64,000 bases of DNA from Tolypeutes matacus (lineage: Eukaryota > Chordata > Mammalia > Cingulata > Chlamyphoridae): assembly GCA_026826555.1 (NCBI GenBank), contig JAKSZT010054324.1, forward strand, positions 4,176,835 through 4,240,834, written 5' to 3'. Numbering within the stretch: the stretch's first letter is position 1; each line of letters opens with the position of its first letter. Below are positions 1 through 12,240 of this stretch, piece by piece. The position numbers and the translations under genes are program-made. Below the pieces are notes generated by a model, which saw only the letters and a list, made by a program, of their open reading frames with translations, was not told the DNA's origin and ran no database searches.

Positions 1-334
1 CTGTCTGTTCTCTGTATATTCTTCTGTGGCTGTGTATCTTCTCTTTAGGTGGCACTGGGAACCGAACCAGGGACCTTCCAGAGCGGAGAGAGGTGCTCAA
101 TTTCTTGCACCACCCCAGCTCCCTGGTATGCTGCATCTCTTATTGTCTCTTCTGTGTGTCTTCTTTTTGTTGCATCATCTTGCTGCACCAGCTCTCTGCG
201 CAGGCCAGCACTCCACATGGGCCAGCCTCTGCGTGGGCCAGCTCGCCATGTGGGCCAAACCCTGGGAAGCAAACCCTGGACCTCCTATATGGTACACAGG
301 AGCCTAATTGCTTGAGCCACATCAGCTTCCCTTT
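1..334 (-). mobile_element. DAS SINE, dimeric, cut by window edge
   Basis: Two tRNA-related SINE units in antisense. The first has a tRNA part at about 48-112 (GGTGGCACTGGGAACCGAAC), the second at about 268-333 ending in GAGCCACATCAGCTTCCC. The T-rich and CTGTGTCTGC-like spacers between them are the antisense of the DAS 3' body. The short ORFs here are SINE sequence, not genes. Confidence 0.75.
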
Positions 335-341
335 ATTCTTT

Positions 342-3300
342 TTAAATGTAAGCATTTAGAGCTATAAATTTCCCTCTCAACACTGCATTTGCTGTGTATC
401 CCATAAAGTGTGGTATGTTGTATTTTCATTTTCATTTGCCTCAAGATATTTTATGATTTCCGTTTGATTTTCTCTTTAATCCCTTGATTAAGATTACTTT
501 GCTTACTTTCCACATATTTGTGAATTTTCCATTTCTCCCTCTGTTATTGTTTCCTAGCTTCATTCCATTGAGTCAGAGAATAAACACTGTGTAATTTCAA
601 TATTCCTTTAATTTGAGATTTGTTTTGTGACCATATAGTCTATCCTATAGAATGATCCATGTGCACATGAGAAGAATGTGTCTATTACACCTAATTGGGT
701 TAGAGTATTATTCAAATCTTATATTTCCTTATTGATGATCTTTCCAGATGGTCTATAGTCATTGAAAGTGGTTTATTAAGGTCTCCTACCATTAATGTAT
801 AACTGTTAATTTCTCCCTTCAAATCTATCAGTATTTTCTTCATATATTTTGGAGCTCAGCTGTTAGGTACATACATATATTTATAATTGTTACATCTTCT
901 TATTGACTCGACCCTTTTATGAGTATAATACTATTTTTGTCCCTCATAACTGATTTTTACTTAAAGTCTATTTTATGTGATATTAGTATAGGTACTTCAG
1001 CTGTCTTTCAGTTAATTACTTGCTTGATATATTTTCTTCCATCCTTTCACTTTCAACCTACTTAAGTCTTTGAATTTAAGCAGAGTCTTTTGTAGACAGG
1101 ATATGTGTTGGTCATGCTTTTAATTTTTTAAAAAATAAATTCTTCCAGTCTCTGCCCTTTGACTAGAGAGTTTAATCCATTTACATTCAGTCACTACTGA
1201 TAATGCAGGACTTTCTTCTGCCATTTTACTATTTATTCTTTGTAAGTCTTACACATTTTTCTGTCCCTCACATCTGGTAATACCTCCTTTTCTCTTTATT
1301 TTATTTTTTGTGTTGTATCATATTGAGTCCCTTCTCATTTCTATCTGGATATATTTTTCATCTATTTTTCTTGTGGTTACCATGGGTTTAAAGTTTAACA
1401 TCCTTCATATATAACAGTCATAATTGATTTGATACCAGCTTGACTTCAATAGCATATACATATGTTTTATACCCCTCTGTTCCCCCACCTTTTTTTTGTT
1501 CTTGTAACAAATTATATCTTTGTGTATTGAATGTCCAAACCATATATTTATCATTATTTTTTAAGGATTTCCATTTTATTACTTGAGGGGAGTGAAAAGT
1601 GGAGTTATATACAAAACAATATCATAATTAGTAATGCCATTTATAATTACCCAAATGGTTACCTTTACTAGAGGTCGTTACTTCTTTATGCTGCTTTGAA
1701 CCACTGTCTAAGATCCTTTCCTTAGAACTTCCTTTAGCATTGTTTGTAGGGCAGATCTAGTATTTATGAACTCCTTCAGCTTTTTGTCTTAATCTCTCCC
1801 TCATTTTTGAAAGAGAGTCTCACTGGATATAAAATTCTTGATTGGCTGTTGTTTTCTTTCAACACTTTAAGTATTTTAACCCATTGCCTTCTTGCCTCCA
1901 TGCTTTATGAGAATTCAGCACATAATCCACTTGGGACTTCCATGTACATAATATGTAGCTTTTTTCTTGCAGCTTTCAGAATTCTTTCCTTGTCTGTTTT
2001 AGTTTGCTAAAGCTGCTAGAAGCAAAATACCAGAAATGGGTTGGCTTTTACAATAGGTATTTGTTAGAGTAAAAACTTACAGTTCTGAGGCCGCAAAAAT
2101 GTCCAAATCAAGGCATCAGCAGAGATACTTTCTTACCAAAGTTGGCTGCTGGTGATCCTGGATCCCTGCTACCTGGCGAGGCAAAATGGAGTCCCGTCTC
2201 TGCCAAGGTCCCTGCCTTCCCCTTCAGGCTCACTTCCTCCCCAAGCTCAGCTGTGGATGTTCAGGCACATGGCTCATCTTTCCCTTTTCCTTGCTTCAGT
2301 CTGCTCTGCTCATTCCAGCCTCCAGCTCTCTCAGCCTTTCAGAGCTTCTCTGTCTTTTCTGCAGCTGTAGGCAATCCTGGAGCCTTTTCTCTCATGGTAG
2401 GGTAAATATGGCAGCAGCTCTCTTTTTCTTTGTGTTTCTGATTTCAGTTCTCTGCTTGTGTAAGATTCCAGCAAGAGGGTTGAGACCCAGCTTGGGTCAT
2501 GCCTCAGGGATGTAGTTTGATTAAAGGTCCTAAAGTAAGCTAATCAAAAGTGATCTACTCAAAAGATTCCACATAAAATAGGCTTATACAGACAGGAATG
2601 GGTTAGCTTAAGAACATAATTTTCTGGTATCCACAAAAGACTCAAACCATCGTCCTTTGTCTTCCACAGTTTGAGCAATATGTAATGAGGCCTATTTTTC
2701 TTCTAAGTTTATTCTGTTTTGTGGTCTGTGCTTCTTAGATGTGCATGTTCATGCCTTTGGCTAAGTTTGGGAAGTTTTCTGTCATTATTTCTTGGAATTT
2801 TCCTTCTGACCCCCTTTCTTTCTATTTTTTCTGGGGCTCCCATAATGAATATAAAGTCTTTGTCTGGCATGTTCACAGTCTTGTGTTACAGATTGGTGTT
2901 TTCTGGATTTTTATCCTCTTCCTTTGGATAGGCCATCATTTCCCATTTGTTTGTCTTGGAATCTTTAGTTGCACACTGTACATTTTAATATTTTTAAATG
3001 TTACATCTGGGATTTATTCCCCGAGATGTTTGTTTCTTGAGTTTGTAACCAGCTGATGATATGACAGAGATTTTCTTGAGTATAAGCTCTCTTATCAGGA
3101 AGGTCTGCCTAAGGCAAATGTAAAGTCTTTGGTGCTCCCTGTCTTTTCTGGTCCTATGTCTTGTTCTGGGCTTGTGTTTGCTAATGGCCTTATGCATTGG
3201 CCTATTTACAGGAGTTTAAATGCCCCCTCTACTTCTCAGGGGACAGAACTTCTCCATCTCCTGGATGTTTCATTGCTGGACTTAAAGCAGGTAAGACTTT

Positions 3301-3950
3301 GCCCCAGGCCATCTGTCTCAGTTGTTTATTACATTTCTTTCTTGTCTTAAAATGCTTTTGCCTGGAAGGCAAATTCTGGGAGTGGGGGACACTGGAGAGG
3401 AGTTTACCAAGTCAGTCTTTCCCAGCTGGAACAAGGCCAAGGACCCACAGAAGGAGTGCTGGCCAGTTCCAAATTGCCCTGTGAAGGGGCTAAGGGAGGG
3501 GACATGAAGGGTGCCAGAAGCTTCTTCCATAGCTCCCCAAAGCTGTGCTTTCTTGGCTGCCAGGAAATGCAGCCCTTCTTCTGTCCTCCATATCTCTGAG
3601 GAAATGTCTCATCTTTAAGCCTCTTCTGGTGCCTTTGTCCAGTGTGGATTGGAACAATGGCTATCTTCAGAACCTTCAGAATCTTCAGAACTATCTGAAG
3701 TCACTAATCCAAAGCTATGATCAAGAGTTGTTCCGTGCCCACCCTGGATCTTGAGGAAGTGGAATTTTTTTCTCCCATTCTGGCACCAGTAAGCAATGGA
3801 CACCATTGCTGCCTGCAGCAAGAGTGGGGGATGAGTGACTGACGGCAACCTTGTAGATAGAGAAAGCAGTTTACTGGTATTTGTTGTAATTTACCACCCT
3901 CTTCCTCCTTTCCCCTGGATGCTGTACCGTGTTCTACTGGACTCCAGAGT
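342..3950 (-). mobile_element. Old L1 LINE, 5' portion, antisense
   Basis: Reads on the minus strand as L1 5'UTR (about 3060-3950), ORF1 (about 1730-1990 and 2691-3060, interrupted by an LTR) and the start of ORF2 (342-1700). The antisense stretch at 1795-1850 around GGATATAAAATTCTTG matches the ORF1 C-terminal region seen in the copies at 41.4 and 47.9 kb. The stretch at 350-420 matches the ORF2 segment at 44340-44420. All frames are broken. The 5' end at about 3950 lacks the clean terminal motif seen in the copy at 43.6 kb. Confidence 0.8.
1995..2655 (-). mobile_element. MaLR-like LTR (xenarthran type), inserted in L1 ORF1
   Basis: Antisense copy that begins TGTTTTAGTTTGCTAAAGC and ends in ACTCAAACCATC. 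It shares the landmarks GTCCAAATCAAGGCATCA and ACAGGAATGG with the copies at 7.7, 8.9, 35.6 and 38.3 kb. It splits the ORF1 part of the surrounding L1, so it is younger than that L1. Ends are approximate. Confidence 0.7.
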
Positions 3951-4343
3951 GTATTACTTTACTGCATAATAGTTGTGATATATAACATTTTTGCTGGAAT
4001 CTATTCCCTTTCTTTATATGAATTGAAGTACAATGATAATAATATATAAATCATGGGTAAATGGCCAACTGGAGGAATACCCAAATTCTTCAAAAGTCTA
4101 AAATTATAGGAAATCATTTGATACTGAAATCTCTTCCACTTATGTGAACTTGCTGAGTTAATTGCAATGTGGAGAGTAAAATCAGAAACTATCTAAAATT
4201 GAATATTCTTTCCTATAGTTTTAGATAAATAACTTGCACAAACAATTCAGAAATGTTTAGTGAAGAATATATTAACTATGCCATAATATACTTATTCTAT
4301 ACATTTTAAATAGTATTAATGTTATTTTTAATCTAAATTTTAG

Positions 4344-4544
4344 GAAACCAAGTATCTTTTGCCATCTTTGGAAAAAGAATTATTCTTGGCAGAACACAGT
4401 GACCTTGAAGAAGGTGGACTGGATCTGACTGTGTCATTAAAACCAGTTAGTTTCTATATATCAGACAAAAAAGAAATGCTTCAGCAGTGCTTCTGTATCA
4501 TAGGAGAGAAGAAATTACAGAAGATGCTTCCTGATGTGTTAAAG
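4344..4544 (+). CDS. CAAP1: CAAP1 coding exon 2
   Basis: A 201-nt exon (67 codons, phase 0 at both ends) between a TTTTAG acceptor and a GTACTT donor. It starts with Glu-Thr-Lys and ends with Val-Leu-Lys. It carries the start of the conserved CAAP1 core: EKELFLAEHSDLEEGG, then SLKPVSFYISDKKEM and GEKKLQKMLPDV. The acidic-hydrophobic pattern and every residue checked agree with the mammalian family, apart from conservative changes near the start (Leu-Leu-Pro-Ser in place of Ile-Leu-Pro-Thr). The reading frame runs on into the intron to a stop at about 4568, but the donor site and the next exon show that this extension is not used. Confidence 0.96.
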
Positions 4545-5355
4545 GTACTTTGGTATATACATTATTAGACAATATGTAGATTTAGGAAAACCTGTTTTTG
4601 TAGCATTGTTTTACATAATGCAACTTATAATTGCATCTTTTCAACTAGAATAAGGTAGTCAAAAAGATATAAAAAAAGAGATTTTGAAAATCATAAACAG
4701 CCTTCTGTATTTAAAATATTGCCAAGAAAAAAAATAGGGCAACTTAATATATACGGCAAGGATTTTATTGACCCTATGGAAATAATTCGATTAAATGCAG
4801 GTAATAGTAGTAACTAAATTAGAGGTTTAATGAATTTTTCTGGTGCTTTAGGAAATTTTATAATATACTGCTGTGTAACAAATACTTGATGATTTGTTGA
4901 TAGCTTGTATTTCATTAAATTCATAAGAGTTTTCATATTTTTATTTCTGAAATAGTATTCAGGGAAATATATGGTATTATTCTAATTTTACAGAAATAGA
5001 AATACAGCTTAGATACATTAAGTCCAAGATTATATATCTATGAATAGCACCAGTACATAAATATTTCAACTGGAAGATGAATAACTCATATAAATATACT
5101 GCTCTTAAGAATATTACTGGATACCTGATTTACTCTTTAGTTTGTTCGTTCTTATTAGACATGACTATCTATTCTCACCATATTGCTATACATTTTCTCA
5201 TGTTAACTGACAGTTTTTCAGCTTTCATCCCTTGAAAAGATTTATATGAATCTACTTGCACCTTTAAATTTGAAATTTTATGTGTGATTGCAGTTTTCTT
5301 GTTTCCATTGGAGCTATATTAAATATGTACATTTTTAAAATGTCATTTCCTTTAG
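4545..5355 (+). other. CAAP1 intron 2
   Basis: An 811-base AT-rich intron with GT donor and AG acceptor. I see no interspersed repeat, RNA gene or ORF worth calling. Confidence 0.85.
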
Positions 5356-5440
5356 AACTGTTCAATAGAAGAAATTAAAAAACTATGCCAGGAACAATTA
5401 GAACTCCTGTCTGAAAAAAAAATCTTGAAGATTCTTGAGG
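5356..5440 (+). CDS. CAAP1: CAAP1 coding exon 3
   Basis: An 85-nt exon after a CCTTTAG acceptor and before a strong GTAAGA donor. It enters in phase 0 (Asn-Cys-Ser-Ile-Glu-Glu) and leaves after the first base of a glycine codon. It encodes the second half of the conserved core, EEIKKLCQEQLELLSEKKIL, which looks like an amphipathic helix. An A-run of nine inside the exon (Glu-Lys-Lys-Ile) is a possible slippage site but is in frame here. It was found by joining splice sites to the known protein; it is too short to stand out as an ORF. Confidence 0.95.
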
Positions 5441-6344
5441 GTAAGATACGTATTTCTGCAATGATAACTTACTAGTTAGTACTGTATTCCATATAAATAA
5501 ATCCTTTGTTATTCTGTTTCTTACTTGGCTGTTAACTTTAATTTCATAATTGGGTAATTGTTCAAGAGTACTTTTACTTCTATTTTTACTGATAAGTATA
5601 ATTTAAATGCCAGAATATTGTTTAAAGAATTGATCAGATCATGTACATTTTTTCCAAAATAAAGTATGTAAGAGCATGAATTTGTACATAGTAAAGTAAT
5701 TATTGAGAAGGCAAAGATTTCCCTTGAAATAATTTTTAATAATAATTTTTTACTTACTGCTTTATTTTCTTCTTAGCTGTAAGTTATCTTTCACATACAA
5801 TTTCTACTCCAAGAAGACCCAGATGCAGAGTTAGAGTTCCTTGCAGTTTGCTAGCATTTATATGTCTACTTTGTAATACGTTATCTCTAGAATTTTGGAT
5901 TTTCAAGCGTGAAATTTTTTTCTAAATGATTTTTTTGAAATTTGCCAAGATTTTTACATTAGCATCATAGGAAGGAACAAAAATAAAATGGAGACTTTCA
6001 ATTTCTAGAAATAACTTTTTTTTTTTTAAACGTAAAATGGCTTAATGGAATTTTGTAACTCTGGCAATGGATATATACATGTGTATACTCTGTATCCATC
6101 CACACATTGTTGTGTACATATACATTTATATAATGGATTAAGGGGGGGGCAATGAAAAATATCTAATAAGGCATTGAACAAATAAGTACTTATAATAAAT
6201 ACTTATGAGTATAAGCATTTTTATTTTTAAAATAATCTTTCAACAACTATAAAGTTCCTTAATCTACATTATTTTCAATGTAATGATTAAACCATTTTGA
6301 TATTTTCCTAAGCAAACATTCATATGGCTTATTTCATGTACTAG
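5441..6344 (+). other. CAAP1 intron 3
   Basis: A 904-base AT-rich intron. It holds short T and G homopolymers (a G-run near 6141-6148) and no recognised repeat. Confidence 0.85.
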
Positions 6345-6420
6345 GTGATAATGGTATGGACTCTGACATGGAAGAGGAAGCAGATGATGGCTCTAAGATG
6401 GGCTCTGATTTAGTGAGTCA
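6345..6420 (+). CDS. CAAP1: CAAP1 coding exon 4
   Basis: A 76-nt exon between a GTACTAG acceptor and a GTAAGT donor. It completes the glycine begun in exon 3 and ends after two bases of a glutamine codon. It encodes an acidic linker, GDNGMDSDMEEEADDGSKMG, then Ser-Asp-Leu-Val-Ser. This part of CAAP1 is predicted to be disordered and is rich in Asp/Glu. Phases fit exons 3 and 5 exactly. Confidence 0.94.
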
Positions 6421-6756
6421 GTAAGTTAAAAGCTTTTCATTTTCATTTCAAAATTTCTTCTTTTTCCTTTGGTGATTTCTTACCTCAAGGGTGTGATTGT
6501 TTAACTGTGTTTTAGTTACCTAAAATAATTCTGTGTAAGAGGATTGATTTGTCTACTTATAGTGACCTAGAGCCTTATAATGATTGGTCCTTTTGGTGTA
6601 TATAACAGTGGAATTAATTCCTTTTAGGATTAATGTGGTTTTCATAAACTGTTGCATATACATTAAGGACAACTGAGATGTCATCCTGAAGCAGAATCAT
6701 ATCTCTCACTTGGGATTTGAATATACTATTAGTGACACCCACTATTTATATATTAA

Positions 6757-6935
6757 ATACTTACTGAGTACCAGGCTTACATTAATAGCTTTGAGCACTT
6801 TTATCTCATTGAATACTTCTAAATTTCTATTAATGTTAGGTGATAATAGCCTCATTTCACTGATGGATAGATTGGTATATATAATTTGATAATTGGAATG
6901 ATAGAAATTGCCTAAAGTTCTGGGATGCTGACTAA
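6757..6935 (-). mobile_element. MIR SINE, antisense
   Basis: Landmarks of reverse-complement MIR in order: ACTTACTGAGTACCAGGC, GAGCACTTTTATCTCATTGA, CCTCATTTCACTGATGGA, then a diverged end. Heavily diverged, as expected for this old family. Confidence 0.6.
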
Positions 6936-7730
6936 TCAAGAAAACCATGCCAATTATTTTTTTTCCTAGATTTTCTGCTCTGCTTATCAAACTTTCACAC
7001 TAATTTTAGCATCTGTTGAGGAATTTTGCCTGAAACAGTTATTTCTTTGGTGATTGCCAAAGACTGACTGGCATCTCTTTTGGCAAAGCTCTCTCTACAA
7101 AGTTCTCTTTGCAAAGCTAGGCATTTTTCCTGAAGAGTAAGAAAGATTTGTGCTATAGGTAGTAGCCCAAATAAGAAAAGATTACCAGGGGCAGTAACAT
7201 AAATTAAGTAGCACATATTGAACCTGAATTCTTAAGTACAGTACTTTTTCATTTCTAGTAGAATACTATTGGGTAAGTATCACCAAAAAATGACAATTTA
7301 ATTCCATGTTAAAACTGTAGAGAACATCAAGTTGTCCACCTGTACCGAAGCATTATTTTACTGGCTCATAATCATCAGACTTGTTCATCACATACATCAT
7401 ACTTAAGAATGCCATCAGGTGATTTATATTTAACCATCAAGTAGAAAATATACATATCTCTGAAAAGTCTTACTCTTGATTTTTCTTCAAAATATTTAGC
7501 TTTAAAACATTTATTAGTTGTATAATCATTTCTATAACTATAGTTCAGCTAGTTTAAGCATTTACAAGATTTGTCCCTTTTTGGTGCTTTTAGAGTTTCT
7601 TAAATTATCTAAATTGATCATTTTCCTATTTGATGCTTCTTATAAGAATCCTGTATTGACCTTTTGCTTGATTACATTTGTTTTCCCTTTGTTCAAATCT
7701 ATTTTTCCCAGTTTGGGGACTGTCTTAGTT

Positions 7731-8439
7731 TGCCAAGGGGCTGTTCGTGCAAAGTACCAGAAATCTGTTGGCTTTTTTAAAGGGGATTTATTTAGGGTAA
7801 AAGCTTACAGTTCCAAGGCCATGAAGAATCCAAACAAAGACACCATCAGATATGCTTTCTCACCAGAATCAGCTACTGTTGATCCTGGCATGTTGCTGTG
7901 TGGTGAAGCAAGATGGCCACTAATCTCTGCCCAAGTTTCAGCCTTTCCCTCCAGACTCACCCTTTCCTCTTGTGTGCTGTGTGTGCTCAGCTTCTTGGGG
8001 CTTTGTGCTTCAGTGATCCTGTAGTCCTCTCTCTCCTAGGGCTTGTTTCTTTCTGGGCCTCCTATATTGTCTCTTTTGTTCCACTCTCTTCCTAATTTCA
8101 GCTGTAAGCTATCAGGCAAATGGCTCATCTGTCACTGAGGCCTCAGCTATTTGAGCCATGGCAGGATAAAAAATGGCAGCGCTCTTGCTTCCTGTGTTTG
8201 TCTGAGTGAGTGTCCGTTTGTGTCTGACCCAGCAAGGGGGCAGGGACTCAACCTGAGTCCCATCTCACTGAGACGGTCCAATAAAAAGCCCTACAGCAGG
8301 CTTAACAGGTAATCTAATCAAAGGCCCCGCAGCTGAATTTAATGCAACCAAAGAGTATCACACCCAGAGGAATAGATTAATTTACAAACATAGTATTTCT
8401 CTTGGCGATTTATAAAATAATCACAAACTGCCATCATCA
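7731..8439 (-). mobile_element. MaLR-like LTR (xenarthran type), antisense
   Basis: Begins TGTCTTAGTTTGCCAAGGGG and ends near CTGCCATCATCA. Its reverse complement matches the end of the sense copy at 20758-21325, sharing TACCAGAAATCTGTTGGC and GCTTACAGTTCC. The 168-codon ORF running into this element from 7518 is a chance frame. Confidence 0.7.
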
Positions 8440-8834
8440 AAGTTCTTTATCTTTAACACATGAACAGTACAGTTACCTTTTCTTCAATAAAAAGCCATTA
8501 AATTATGAATAACCAATTAGAAAGAAATTTAATTCTTTTTAAAAATTACAACAAAATATTGTGTTTGACTTCTGAATAGTCTCTTAAAAATGGTGACTGG
8601 ATTCAAAGTGATTGAGTGAAGAACCCATTTTTACAATGTGATTATAAAACTGGTCATGTTGTTTTCATGCAGCAAATGAGCAAGTTGAATAATAAAAAAA
8701 TTAACAGATTGTCACAATAGTTACTTGTGGAGTTTTTAAGTCCTAGATCTTTGGGATTCTTTTCAATTACTTTAAAGCATAAACTTAAATCAAATCTGTA
8801 AACTAAAAGCAGTCAGATAAAATACCAGTAGCCA

Positions 8835-9475
8835 ACACTTGCTGGGTATTGTGTGCCAGACACTTTTGAAAGCACTTTTTATGCATTTATTCTCATTAAT
8901 TTCATACAGCAGTCTATGAAGGAGGTTGTTCTAGTTTGTTTGGCTGTTGAAATGCAGATACCATAAAATAGATTGGCTTTTAACAGTGAGAATTTGTTAA
9001 TTTACATGCATACAGTTTTAAAGCTGAGCAAATGTCCAAATCAAGGAAGGCATCATCAGGGTGATGCTTTCGCCCCAAAGACTGGCAGCCAGTGATTCTG
9101 GACTCCTCTGTCATTTGGCAAGACATGTGGTGGTGACTGCTGATCTCTTCTTTCTCTTCTGGGTTTCATTGCTTTCAGCTTCTTGCTTCTGTGGCTTTCT
9201 CCCTCTGTCTCTCCATATTTATCGCATTTATAGAGGACTCTAGGAAGAGGATTAAGACCCACCCGGGGCCACGCCTTAACTGAAGTAACCTATCAAAACA
9301 TCCTATTTACAATAGGTTTATACCCACAGGAATGGATTAACTTTAAAAATGTGATTTTCTGGCGTATGTATAGCTTCAAACCATTACAGAGGAGTTATCA
9401 TCATCACCATTTTATAGATGGAAAAATAAGTCCCAGAGAAAAATGAGTGCCTGAGGTCATAGAAGTGATTTGAAA
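8835..9475 (-). mobile_element. MIR SINE, antisense, split by an LTR
   Basis: The left part (8835-8926) has CAACACTTGCTGGGTATTGT and TTCTCATTAATTTCATACAG. The right part (9389-9475) has ATCACCATTTTATAGATGGA and CTGAGGTCATAGAAG. Together they make one antisense MIR split by the LTR at 8927-9388. Confidence 0.65.
8927..9388 (-). mobile_element. MaLR-like LTR (xenarthran type), inserted in MIR
   Basis: About 460 bases from TGTTCTAGTTTGTTTGGCTG to CTTCAAACCATTACA. Shares the ordered landmarks CAAATGTCCAAATCAAGG, GACTGGCAGCCAGTGATTCT and CCCACAGGAATGGATTAACT with the copy at 38.3 kb. The flanks resemble a short duplication (AGGAGGTT and AGGAGTT). Confidence 0.75.
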
Positions 9476-9514
9476 ATTGGAGGCATTATTTGTTAAGGAG
9501 AGACTATCATACAA

Positions 9515-9650
9515 ATGGACCTGGTTTTGAAACCTGTTTTTTAACTTGCTTAACCTTCCCTAACATCACTTTATACATCTGTAAAATGGAGATAATTCCT
9601 GTTTCATAGGATTGTTGGAATTAACTAGTTACTAGTTTGCTAATAATATT
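9515..9650 (+). mobile_element. MIR SINE, sense fragment
   Basis: Contains the sense MIR core: TTAACTTGCTTAACCTTCCC, then CATCTGTAAAATGGAGATAA and TTTCATAGGATTGTTGGAAT. Confidence 0.6.
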
Positions 9651-11694
9651 AATTATTGGGGAGATATACTACAATGGAAGCAATGAAGATGGGAAAGGAT
9701 GATCATGTGGAACAATGTTGACTTTAATCTGTGTTCCTGACCTTTTCTCCCCCACAATCACTGCCCTTTTTGGATCAATAGAATAACCTAAATGAAACAA
9801 ACTGGTAGACCCAAGGAAAGGAGTGGGAGGTTTTGAGTTATCTTTAAATATCCAAGGAAAAATGCAGATAGGGAACTTCATTTTCTTTGGTATTGAGTAA
9901 AATCTGAAGCCCTGGGTGTTAAAGGTAGTGGCTCGCCTTTCCTCAAAGCCTTATGAGGCTGCCTAAGAGGGTCCAGCTGGCAGAATCCTTTGACTTGAAT
10001 GCGTGACATCTTCCTACTTGCTTTATGCTTAGAGGGACAATTCAGTCCTGCTAATCCATACAGAAGGGAACTGAACTGGTGGACAGTCTTATAAAAACCC
10101 TCCTATGCTTCCACAGAGGGTTAAATTTATTAACATGTTTGGTTCTGACAATTCCCATGTCTGCTGTTGCCTGCTGGTTTTTCACTGTCCAACAGATGCC
10201 AATAGCTTGACCTGTCTGGATGCTGAAGGAACATTCAGCCATGAGTAGACAAAAAACAATTAAAGAAATTCAATAACTTGAGAGAGGAAGAATAAACTGA
10301 ATAACCAGAATAGGCAGCTTATGTTGAGCACAGAATTACTTAAAGTAATAAAGACTCTCAAGAAAATGCAATTAGAGAACAAATAAAATTTTCAGGAACT
10401 AAAAAAATATTCTAAGTTTCCAAATTCAGTAAACTGATAAAGAGTTTAGTTCTGATTGAGAACTGAATCATTGTCCTGAAAAATCAATGAATAAATGCAG
10501 AGAAAATAATAATAATTATGTGTAATTATTATCAAATAATATTGTGGGAAGACTTCCTTGCACACACATCTTTAAAAAAAAGATAATAGTGTACATTTCT
10601 CGAAGGGGTCAGGGAAAAATGGAAGTTTGAATGTTTCCATTTCCCTCCACTCCCAGCTTAAATGTATCTTTTCCCCCTAAGTCAGATGCTGTTGGTATTT
10701 ATGTGCAAGTAAAATGTAAGTTTTTTGAGAATCATGGCATAGACAACAAGACAGGGTATTTGTGTCATGGCTGGAGAGATACCTGCTGACCAGCATCAGA
10801 GAGCCCTAGGGGGATAATCATAAACAGGTGGATCTTGAGGAAAACCTAGCGTCCAAAGATCTGTGAGCTACCCTGGGAGAGAGAGAGAGAGGATCAGAGG
10901 GTAGAAAGTGGGAGGTCAACATAGAGCCTATGTGAATATGCTTAGTCTCTTCCACCTCTGAGTTGAACACTGAACTGAATGGGCCAGGTGTTCTCTGTCT
11001 CTGAAGCTGAGAGGATCTGAAAAAAATGGGGGAGCAGGTATCTCAAAATGAAAGTAGTAGTCTCCTTGTGCACTGTGGACCCTTTCTGCCACTAAACATG
11101 CTCCCCAGTGAATGGACCATAAGTACTATATATTCATTCATTCATAAATGCATATATACATTCCTACATATATACATATGTAATATGTCTAAAGGACCCT
11201 GATATCTACAGAGAAGATTACTTGAAACAAAACACATACCCAAGGTAACTCAAGCTGCTGGAGAAGAAAGATGAACACATAAAGAGAAAAATGAGCTCTT
11301 ATGAAGTGCCACATAAAAAAGAAACTATTAGACTAATAATTTTACTAAATATGAGAAGAAATCTAAAAAACAGACAATCAGACTAGGTTAAAAACAAGTC
11401 TCATTTTTTTCCATGTCTATGAATCATTTGAAAATATGGGTCATGTGCTTGGCCATAAAGAAAACTAAGAAAATTATATAAATGGAAATACAGTAAAGTT
11501 GGAAATAAATAATAAAATGACCAAAAAACACGAATTAAATGCAGCGTGATATATATAACTCTGAATTCATCTTTAGATCGAAAAGGAAATTTAAACAAGC
11601 TGCAGTGAAAAAAACTGCTTCAAACTGCAATGTCTGAGACACAGAAAGGATGTAGGAAGAAAATCTATAACCTTAAATGCCTTCATTGTTAAAG

Positions 11695-12240
11695 AAGACA
11701 GACCAAAAATAAGGCTCTGTGTCAATTGTTACAATCAGGAGAACAGACCACATGAAATATAACAGAATTTAATATAGGGAATTGGTCATACAGGTGCTGG
11801 AAGAATGAAAAGCAAAAAGAAAACACTGAGATAACAGAATAGCTGCAGGAAGTAACTAACACCCCTAGGGATGAGGGAGTAAAAGGAAAGAGTGAAAGTC
11901 ATTAAAATCTTTAAGTTCAGAGAAGGCATCCCATAGAACTGGGGTTCAGACCTCTGAGGAGGGAATTCTACCTATGGCTGCTGTTATCTCAAGAGCTCTG
12001 AGGTGAGGCCTTGTGCTAAGGGACCCAGATCTCTGAGGAGGTGGTACTGCCTGGCTTTTGCTGGTACCTTTTAAAGGGGTGGTGATGAGTCTGGATCTGA
12101 GTGCCCAAAAGAAGCTGGAGACGAACTAACTGGTGTTACTAGGCTAAAGAGCTATAGCTAGGGCAATGCAGACAAGAATAGCAAGCAAACAGGAAAGAGT
12201 CCTTCTCCTTTTTTTTTCCTTTGCAATCTTCTTCTAGTAC
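11695..12240. repeat. Unidentified interspersed-repeat-like block inside L1
   Basis: About 550 less AT-rich bases between L1 endonuclease-like and later L1 sequence. It includes AATATAGGGAATTGGTCATA and the doubled phrase 'cagacctctgaggagg' / 'cagatctctgaggagg' about 80 bases apart. I recognise an interspersed-repeat look but cannot name a family. Confidence 0.35.

Larger units (their letters stand above)
1..4343 (+). other. CAAP1 intron 1 (3' part)
   Basis: From the window edge to the exon 2 acceptor. It is nearly filled by a DAS SINE, an antisense L1 5' portion and an inserted MaLR-like LTR. About 3950-4343 is AT-rich and shows nothing recognisable apart from the acceptor. Confidence 0.85.

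Noticed and set aside
7518..8024. 168-codon plus-strand ORF
   Set aside because: Runs from unique intron into an antisense LTR. No family resemblance and no splice or promoter context.
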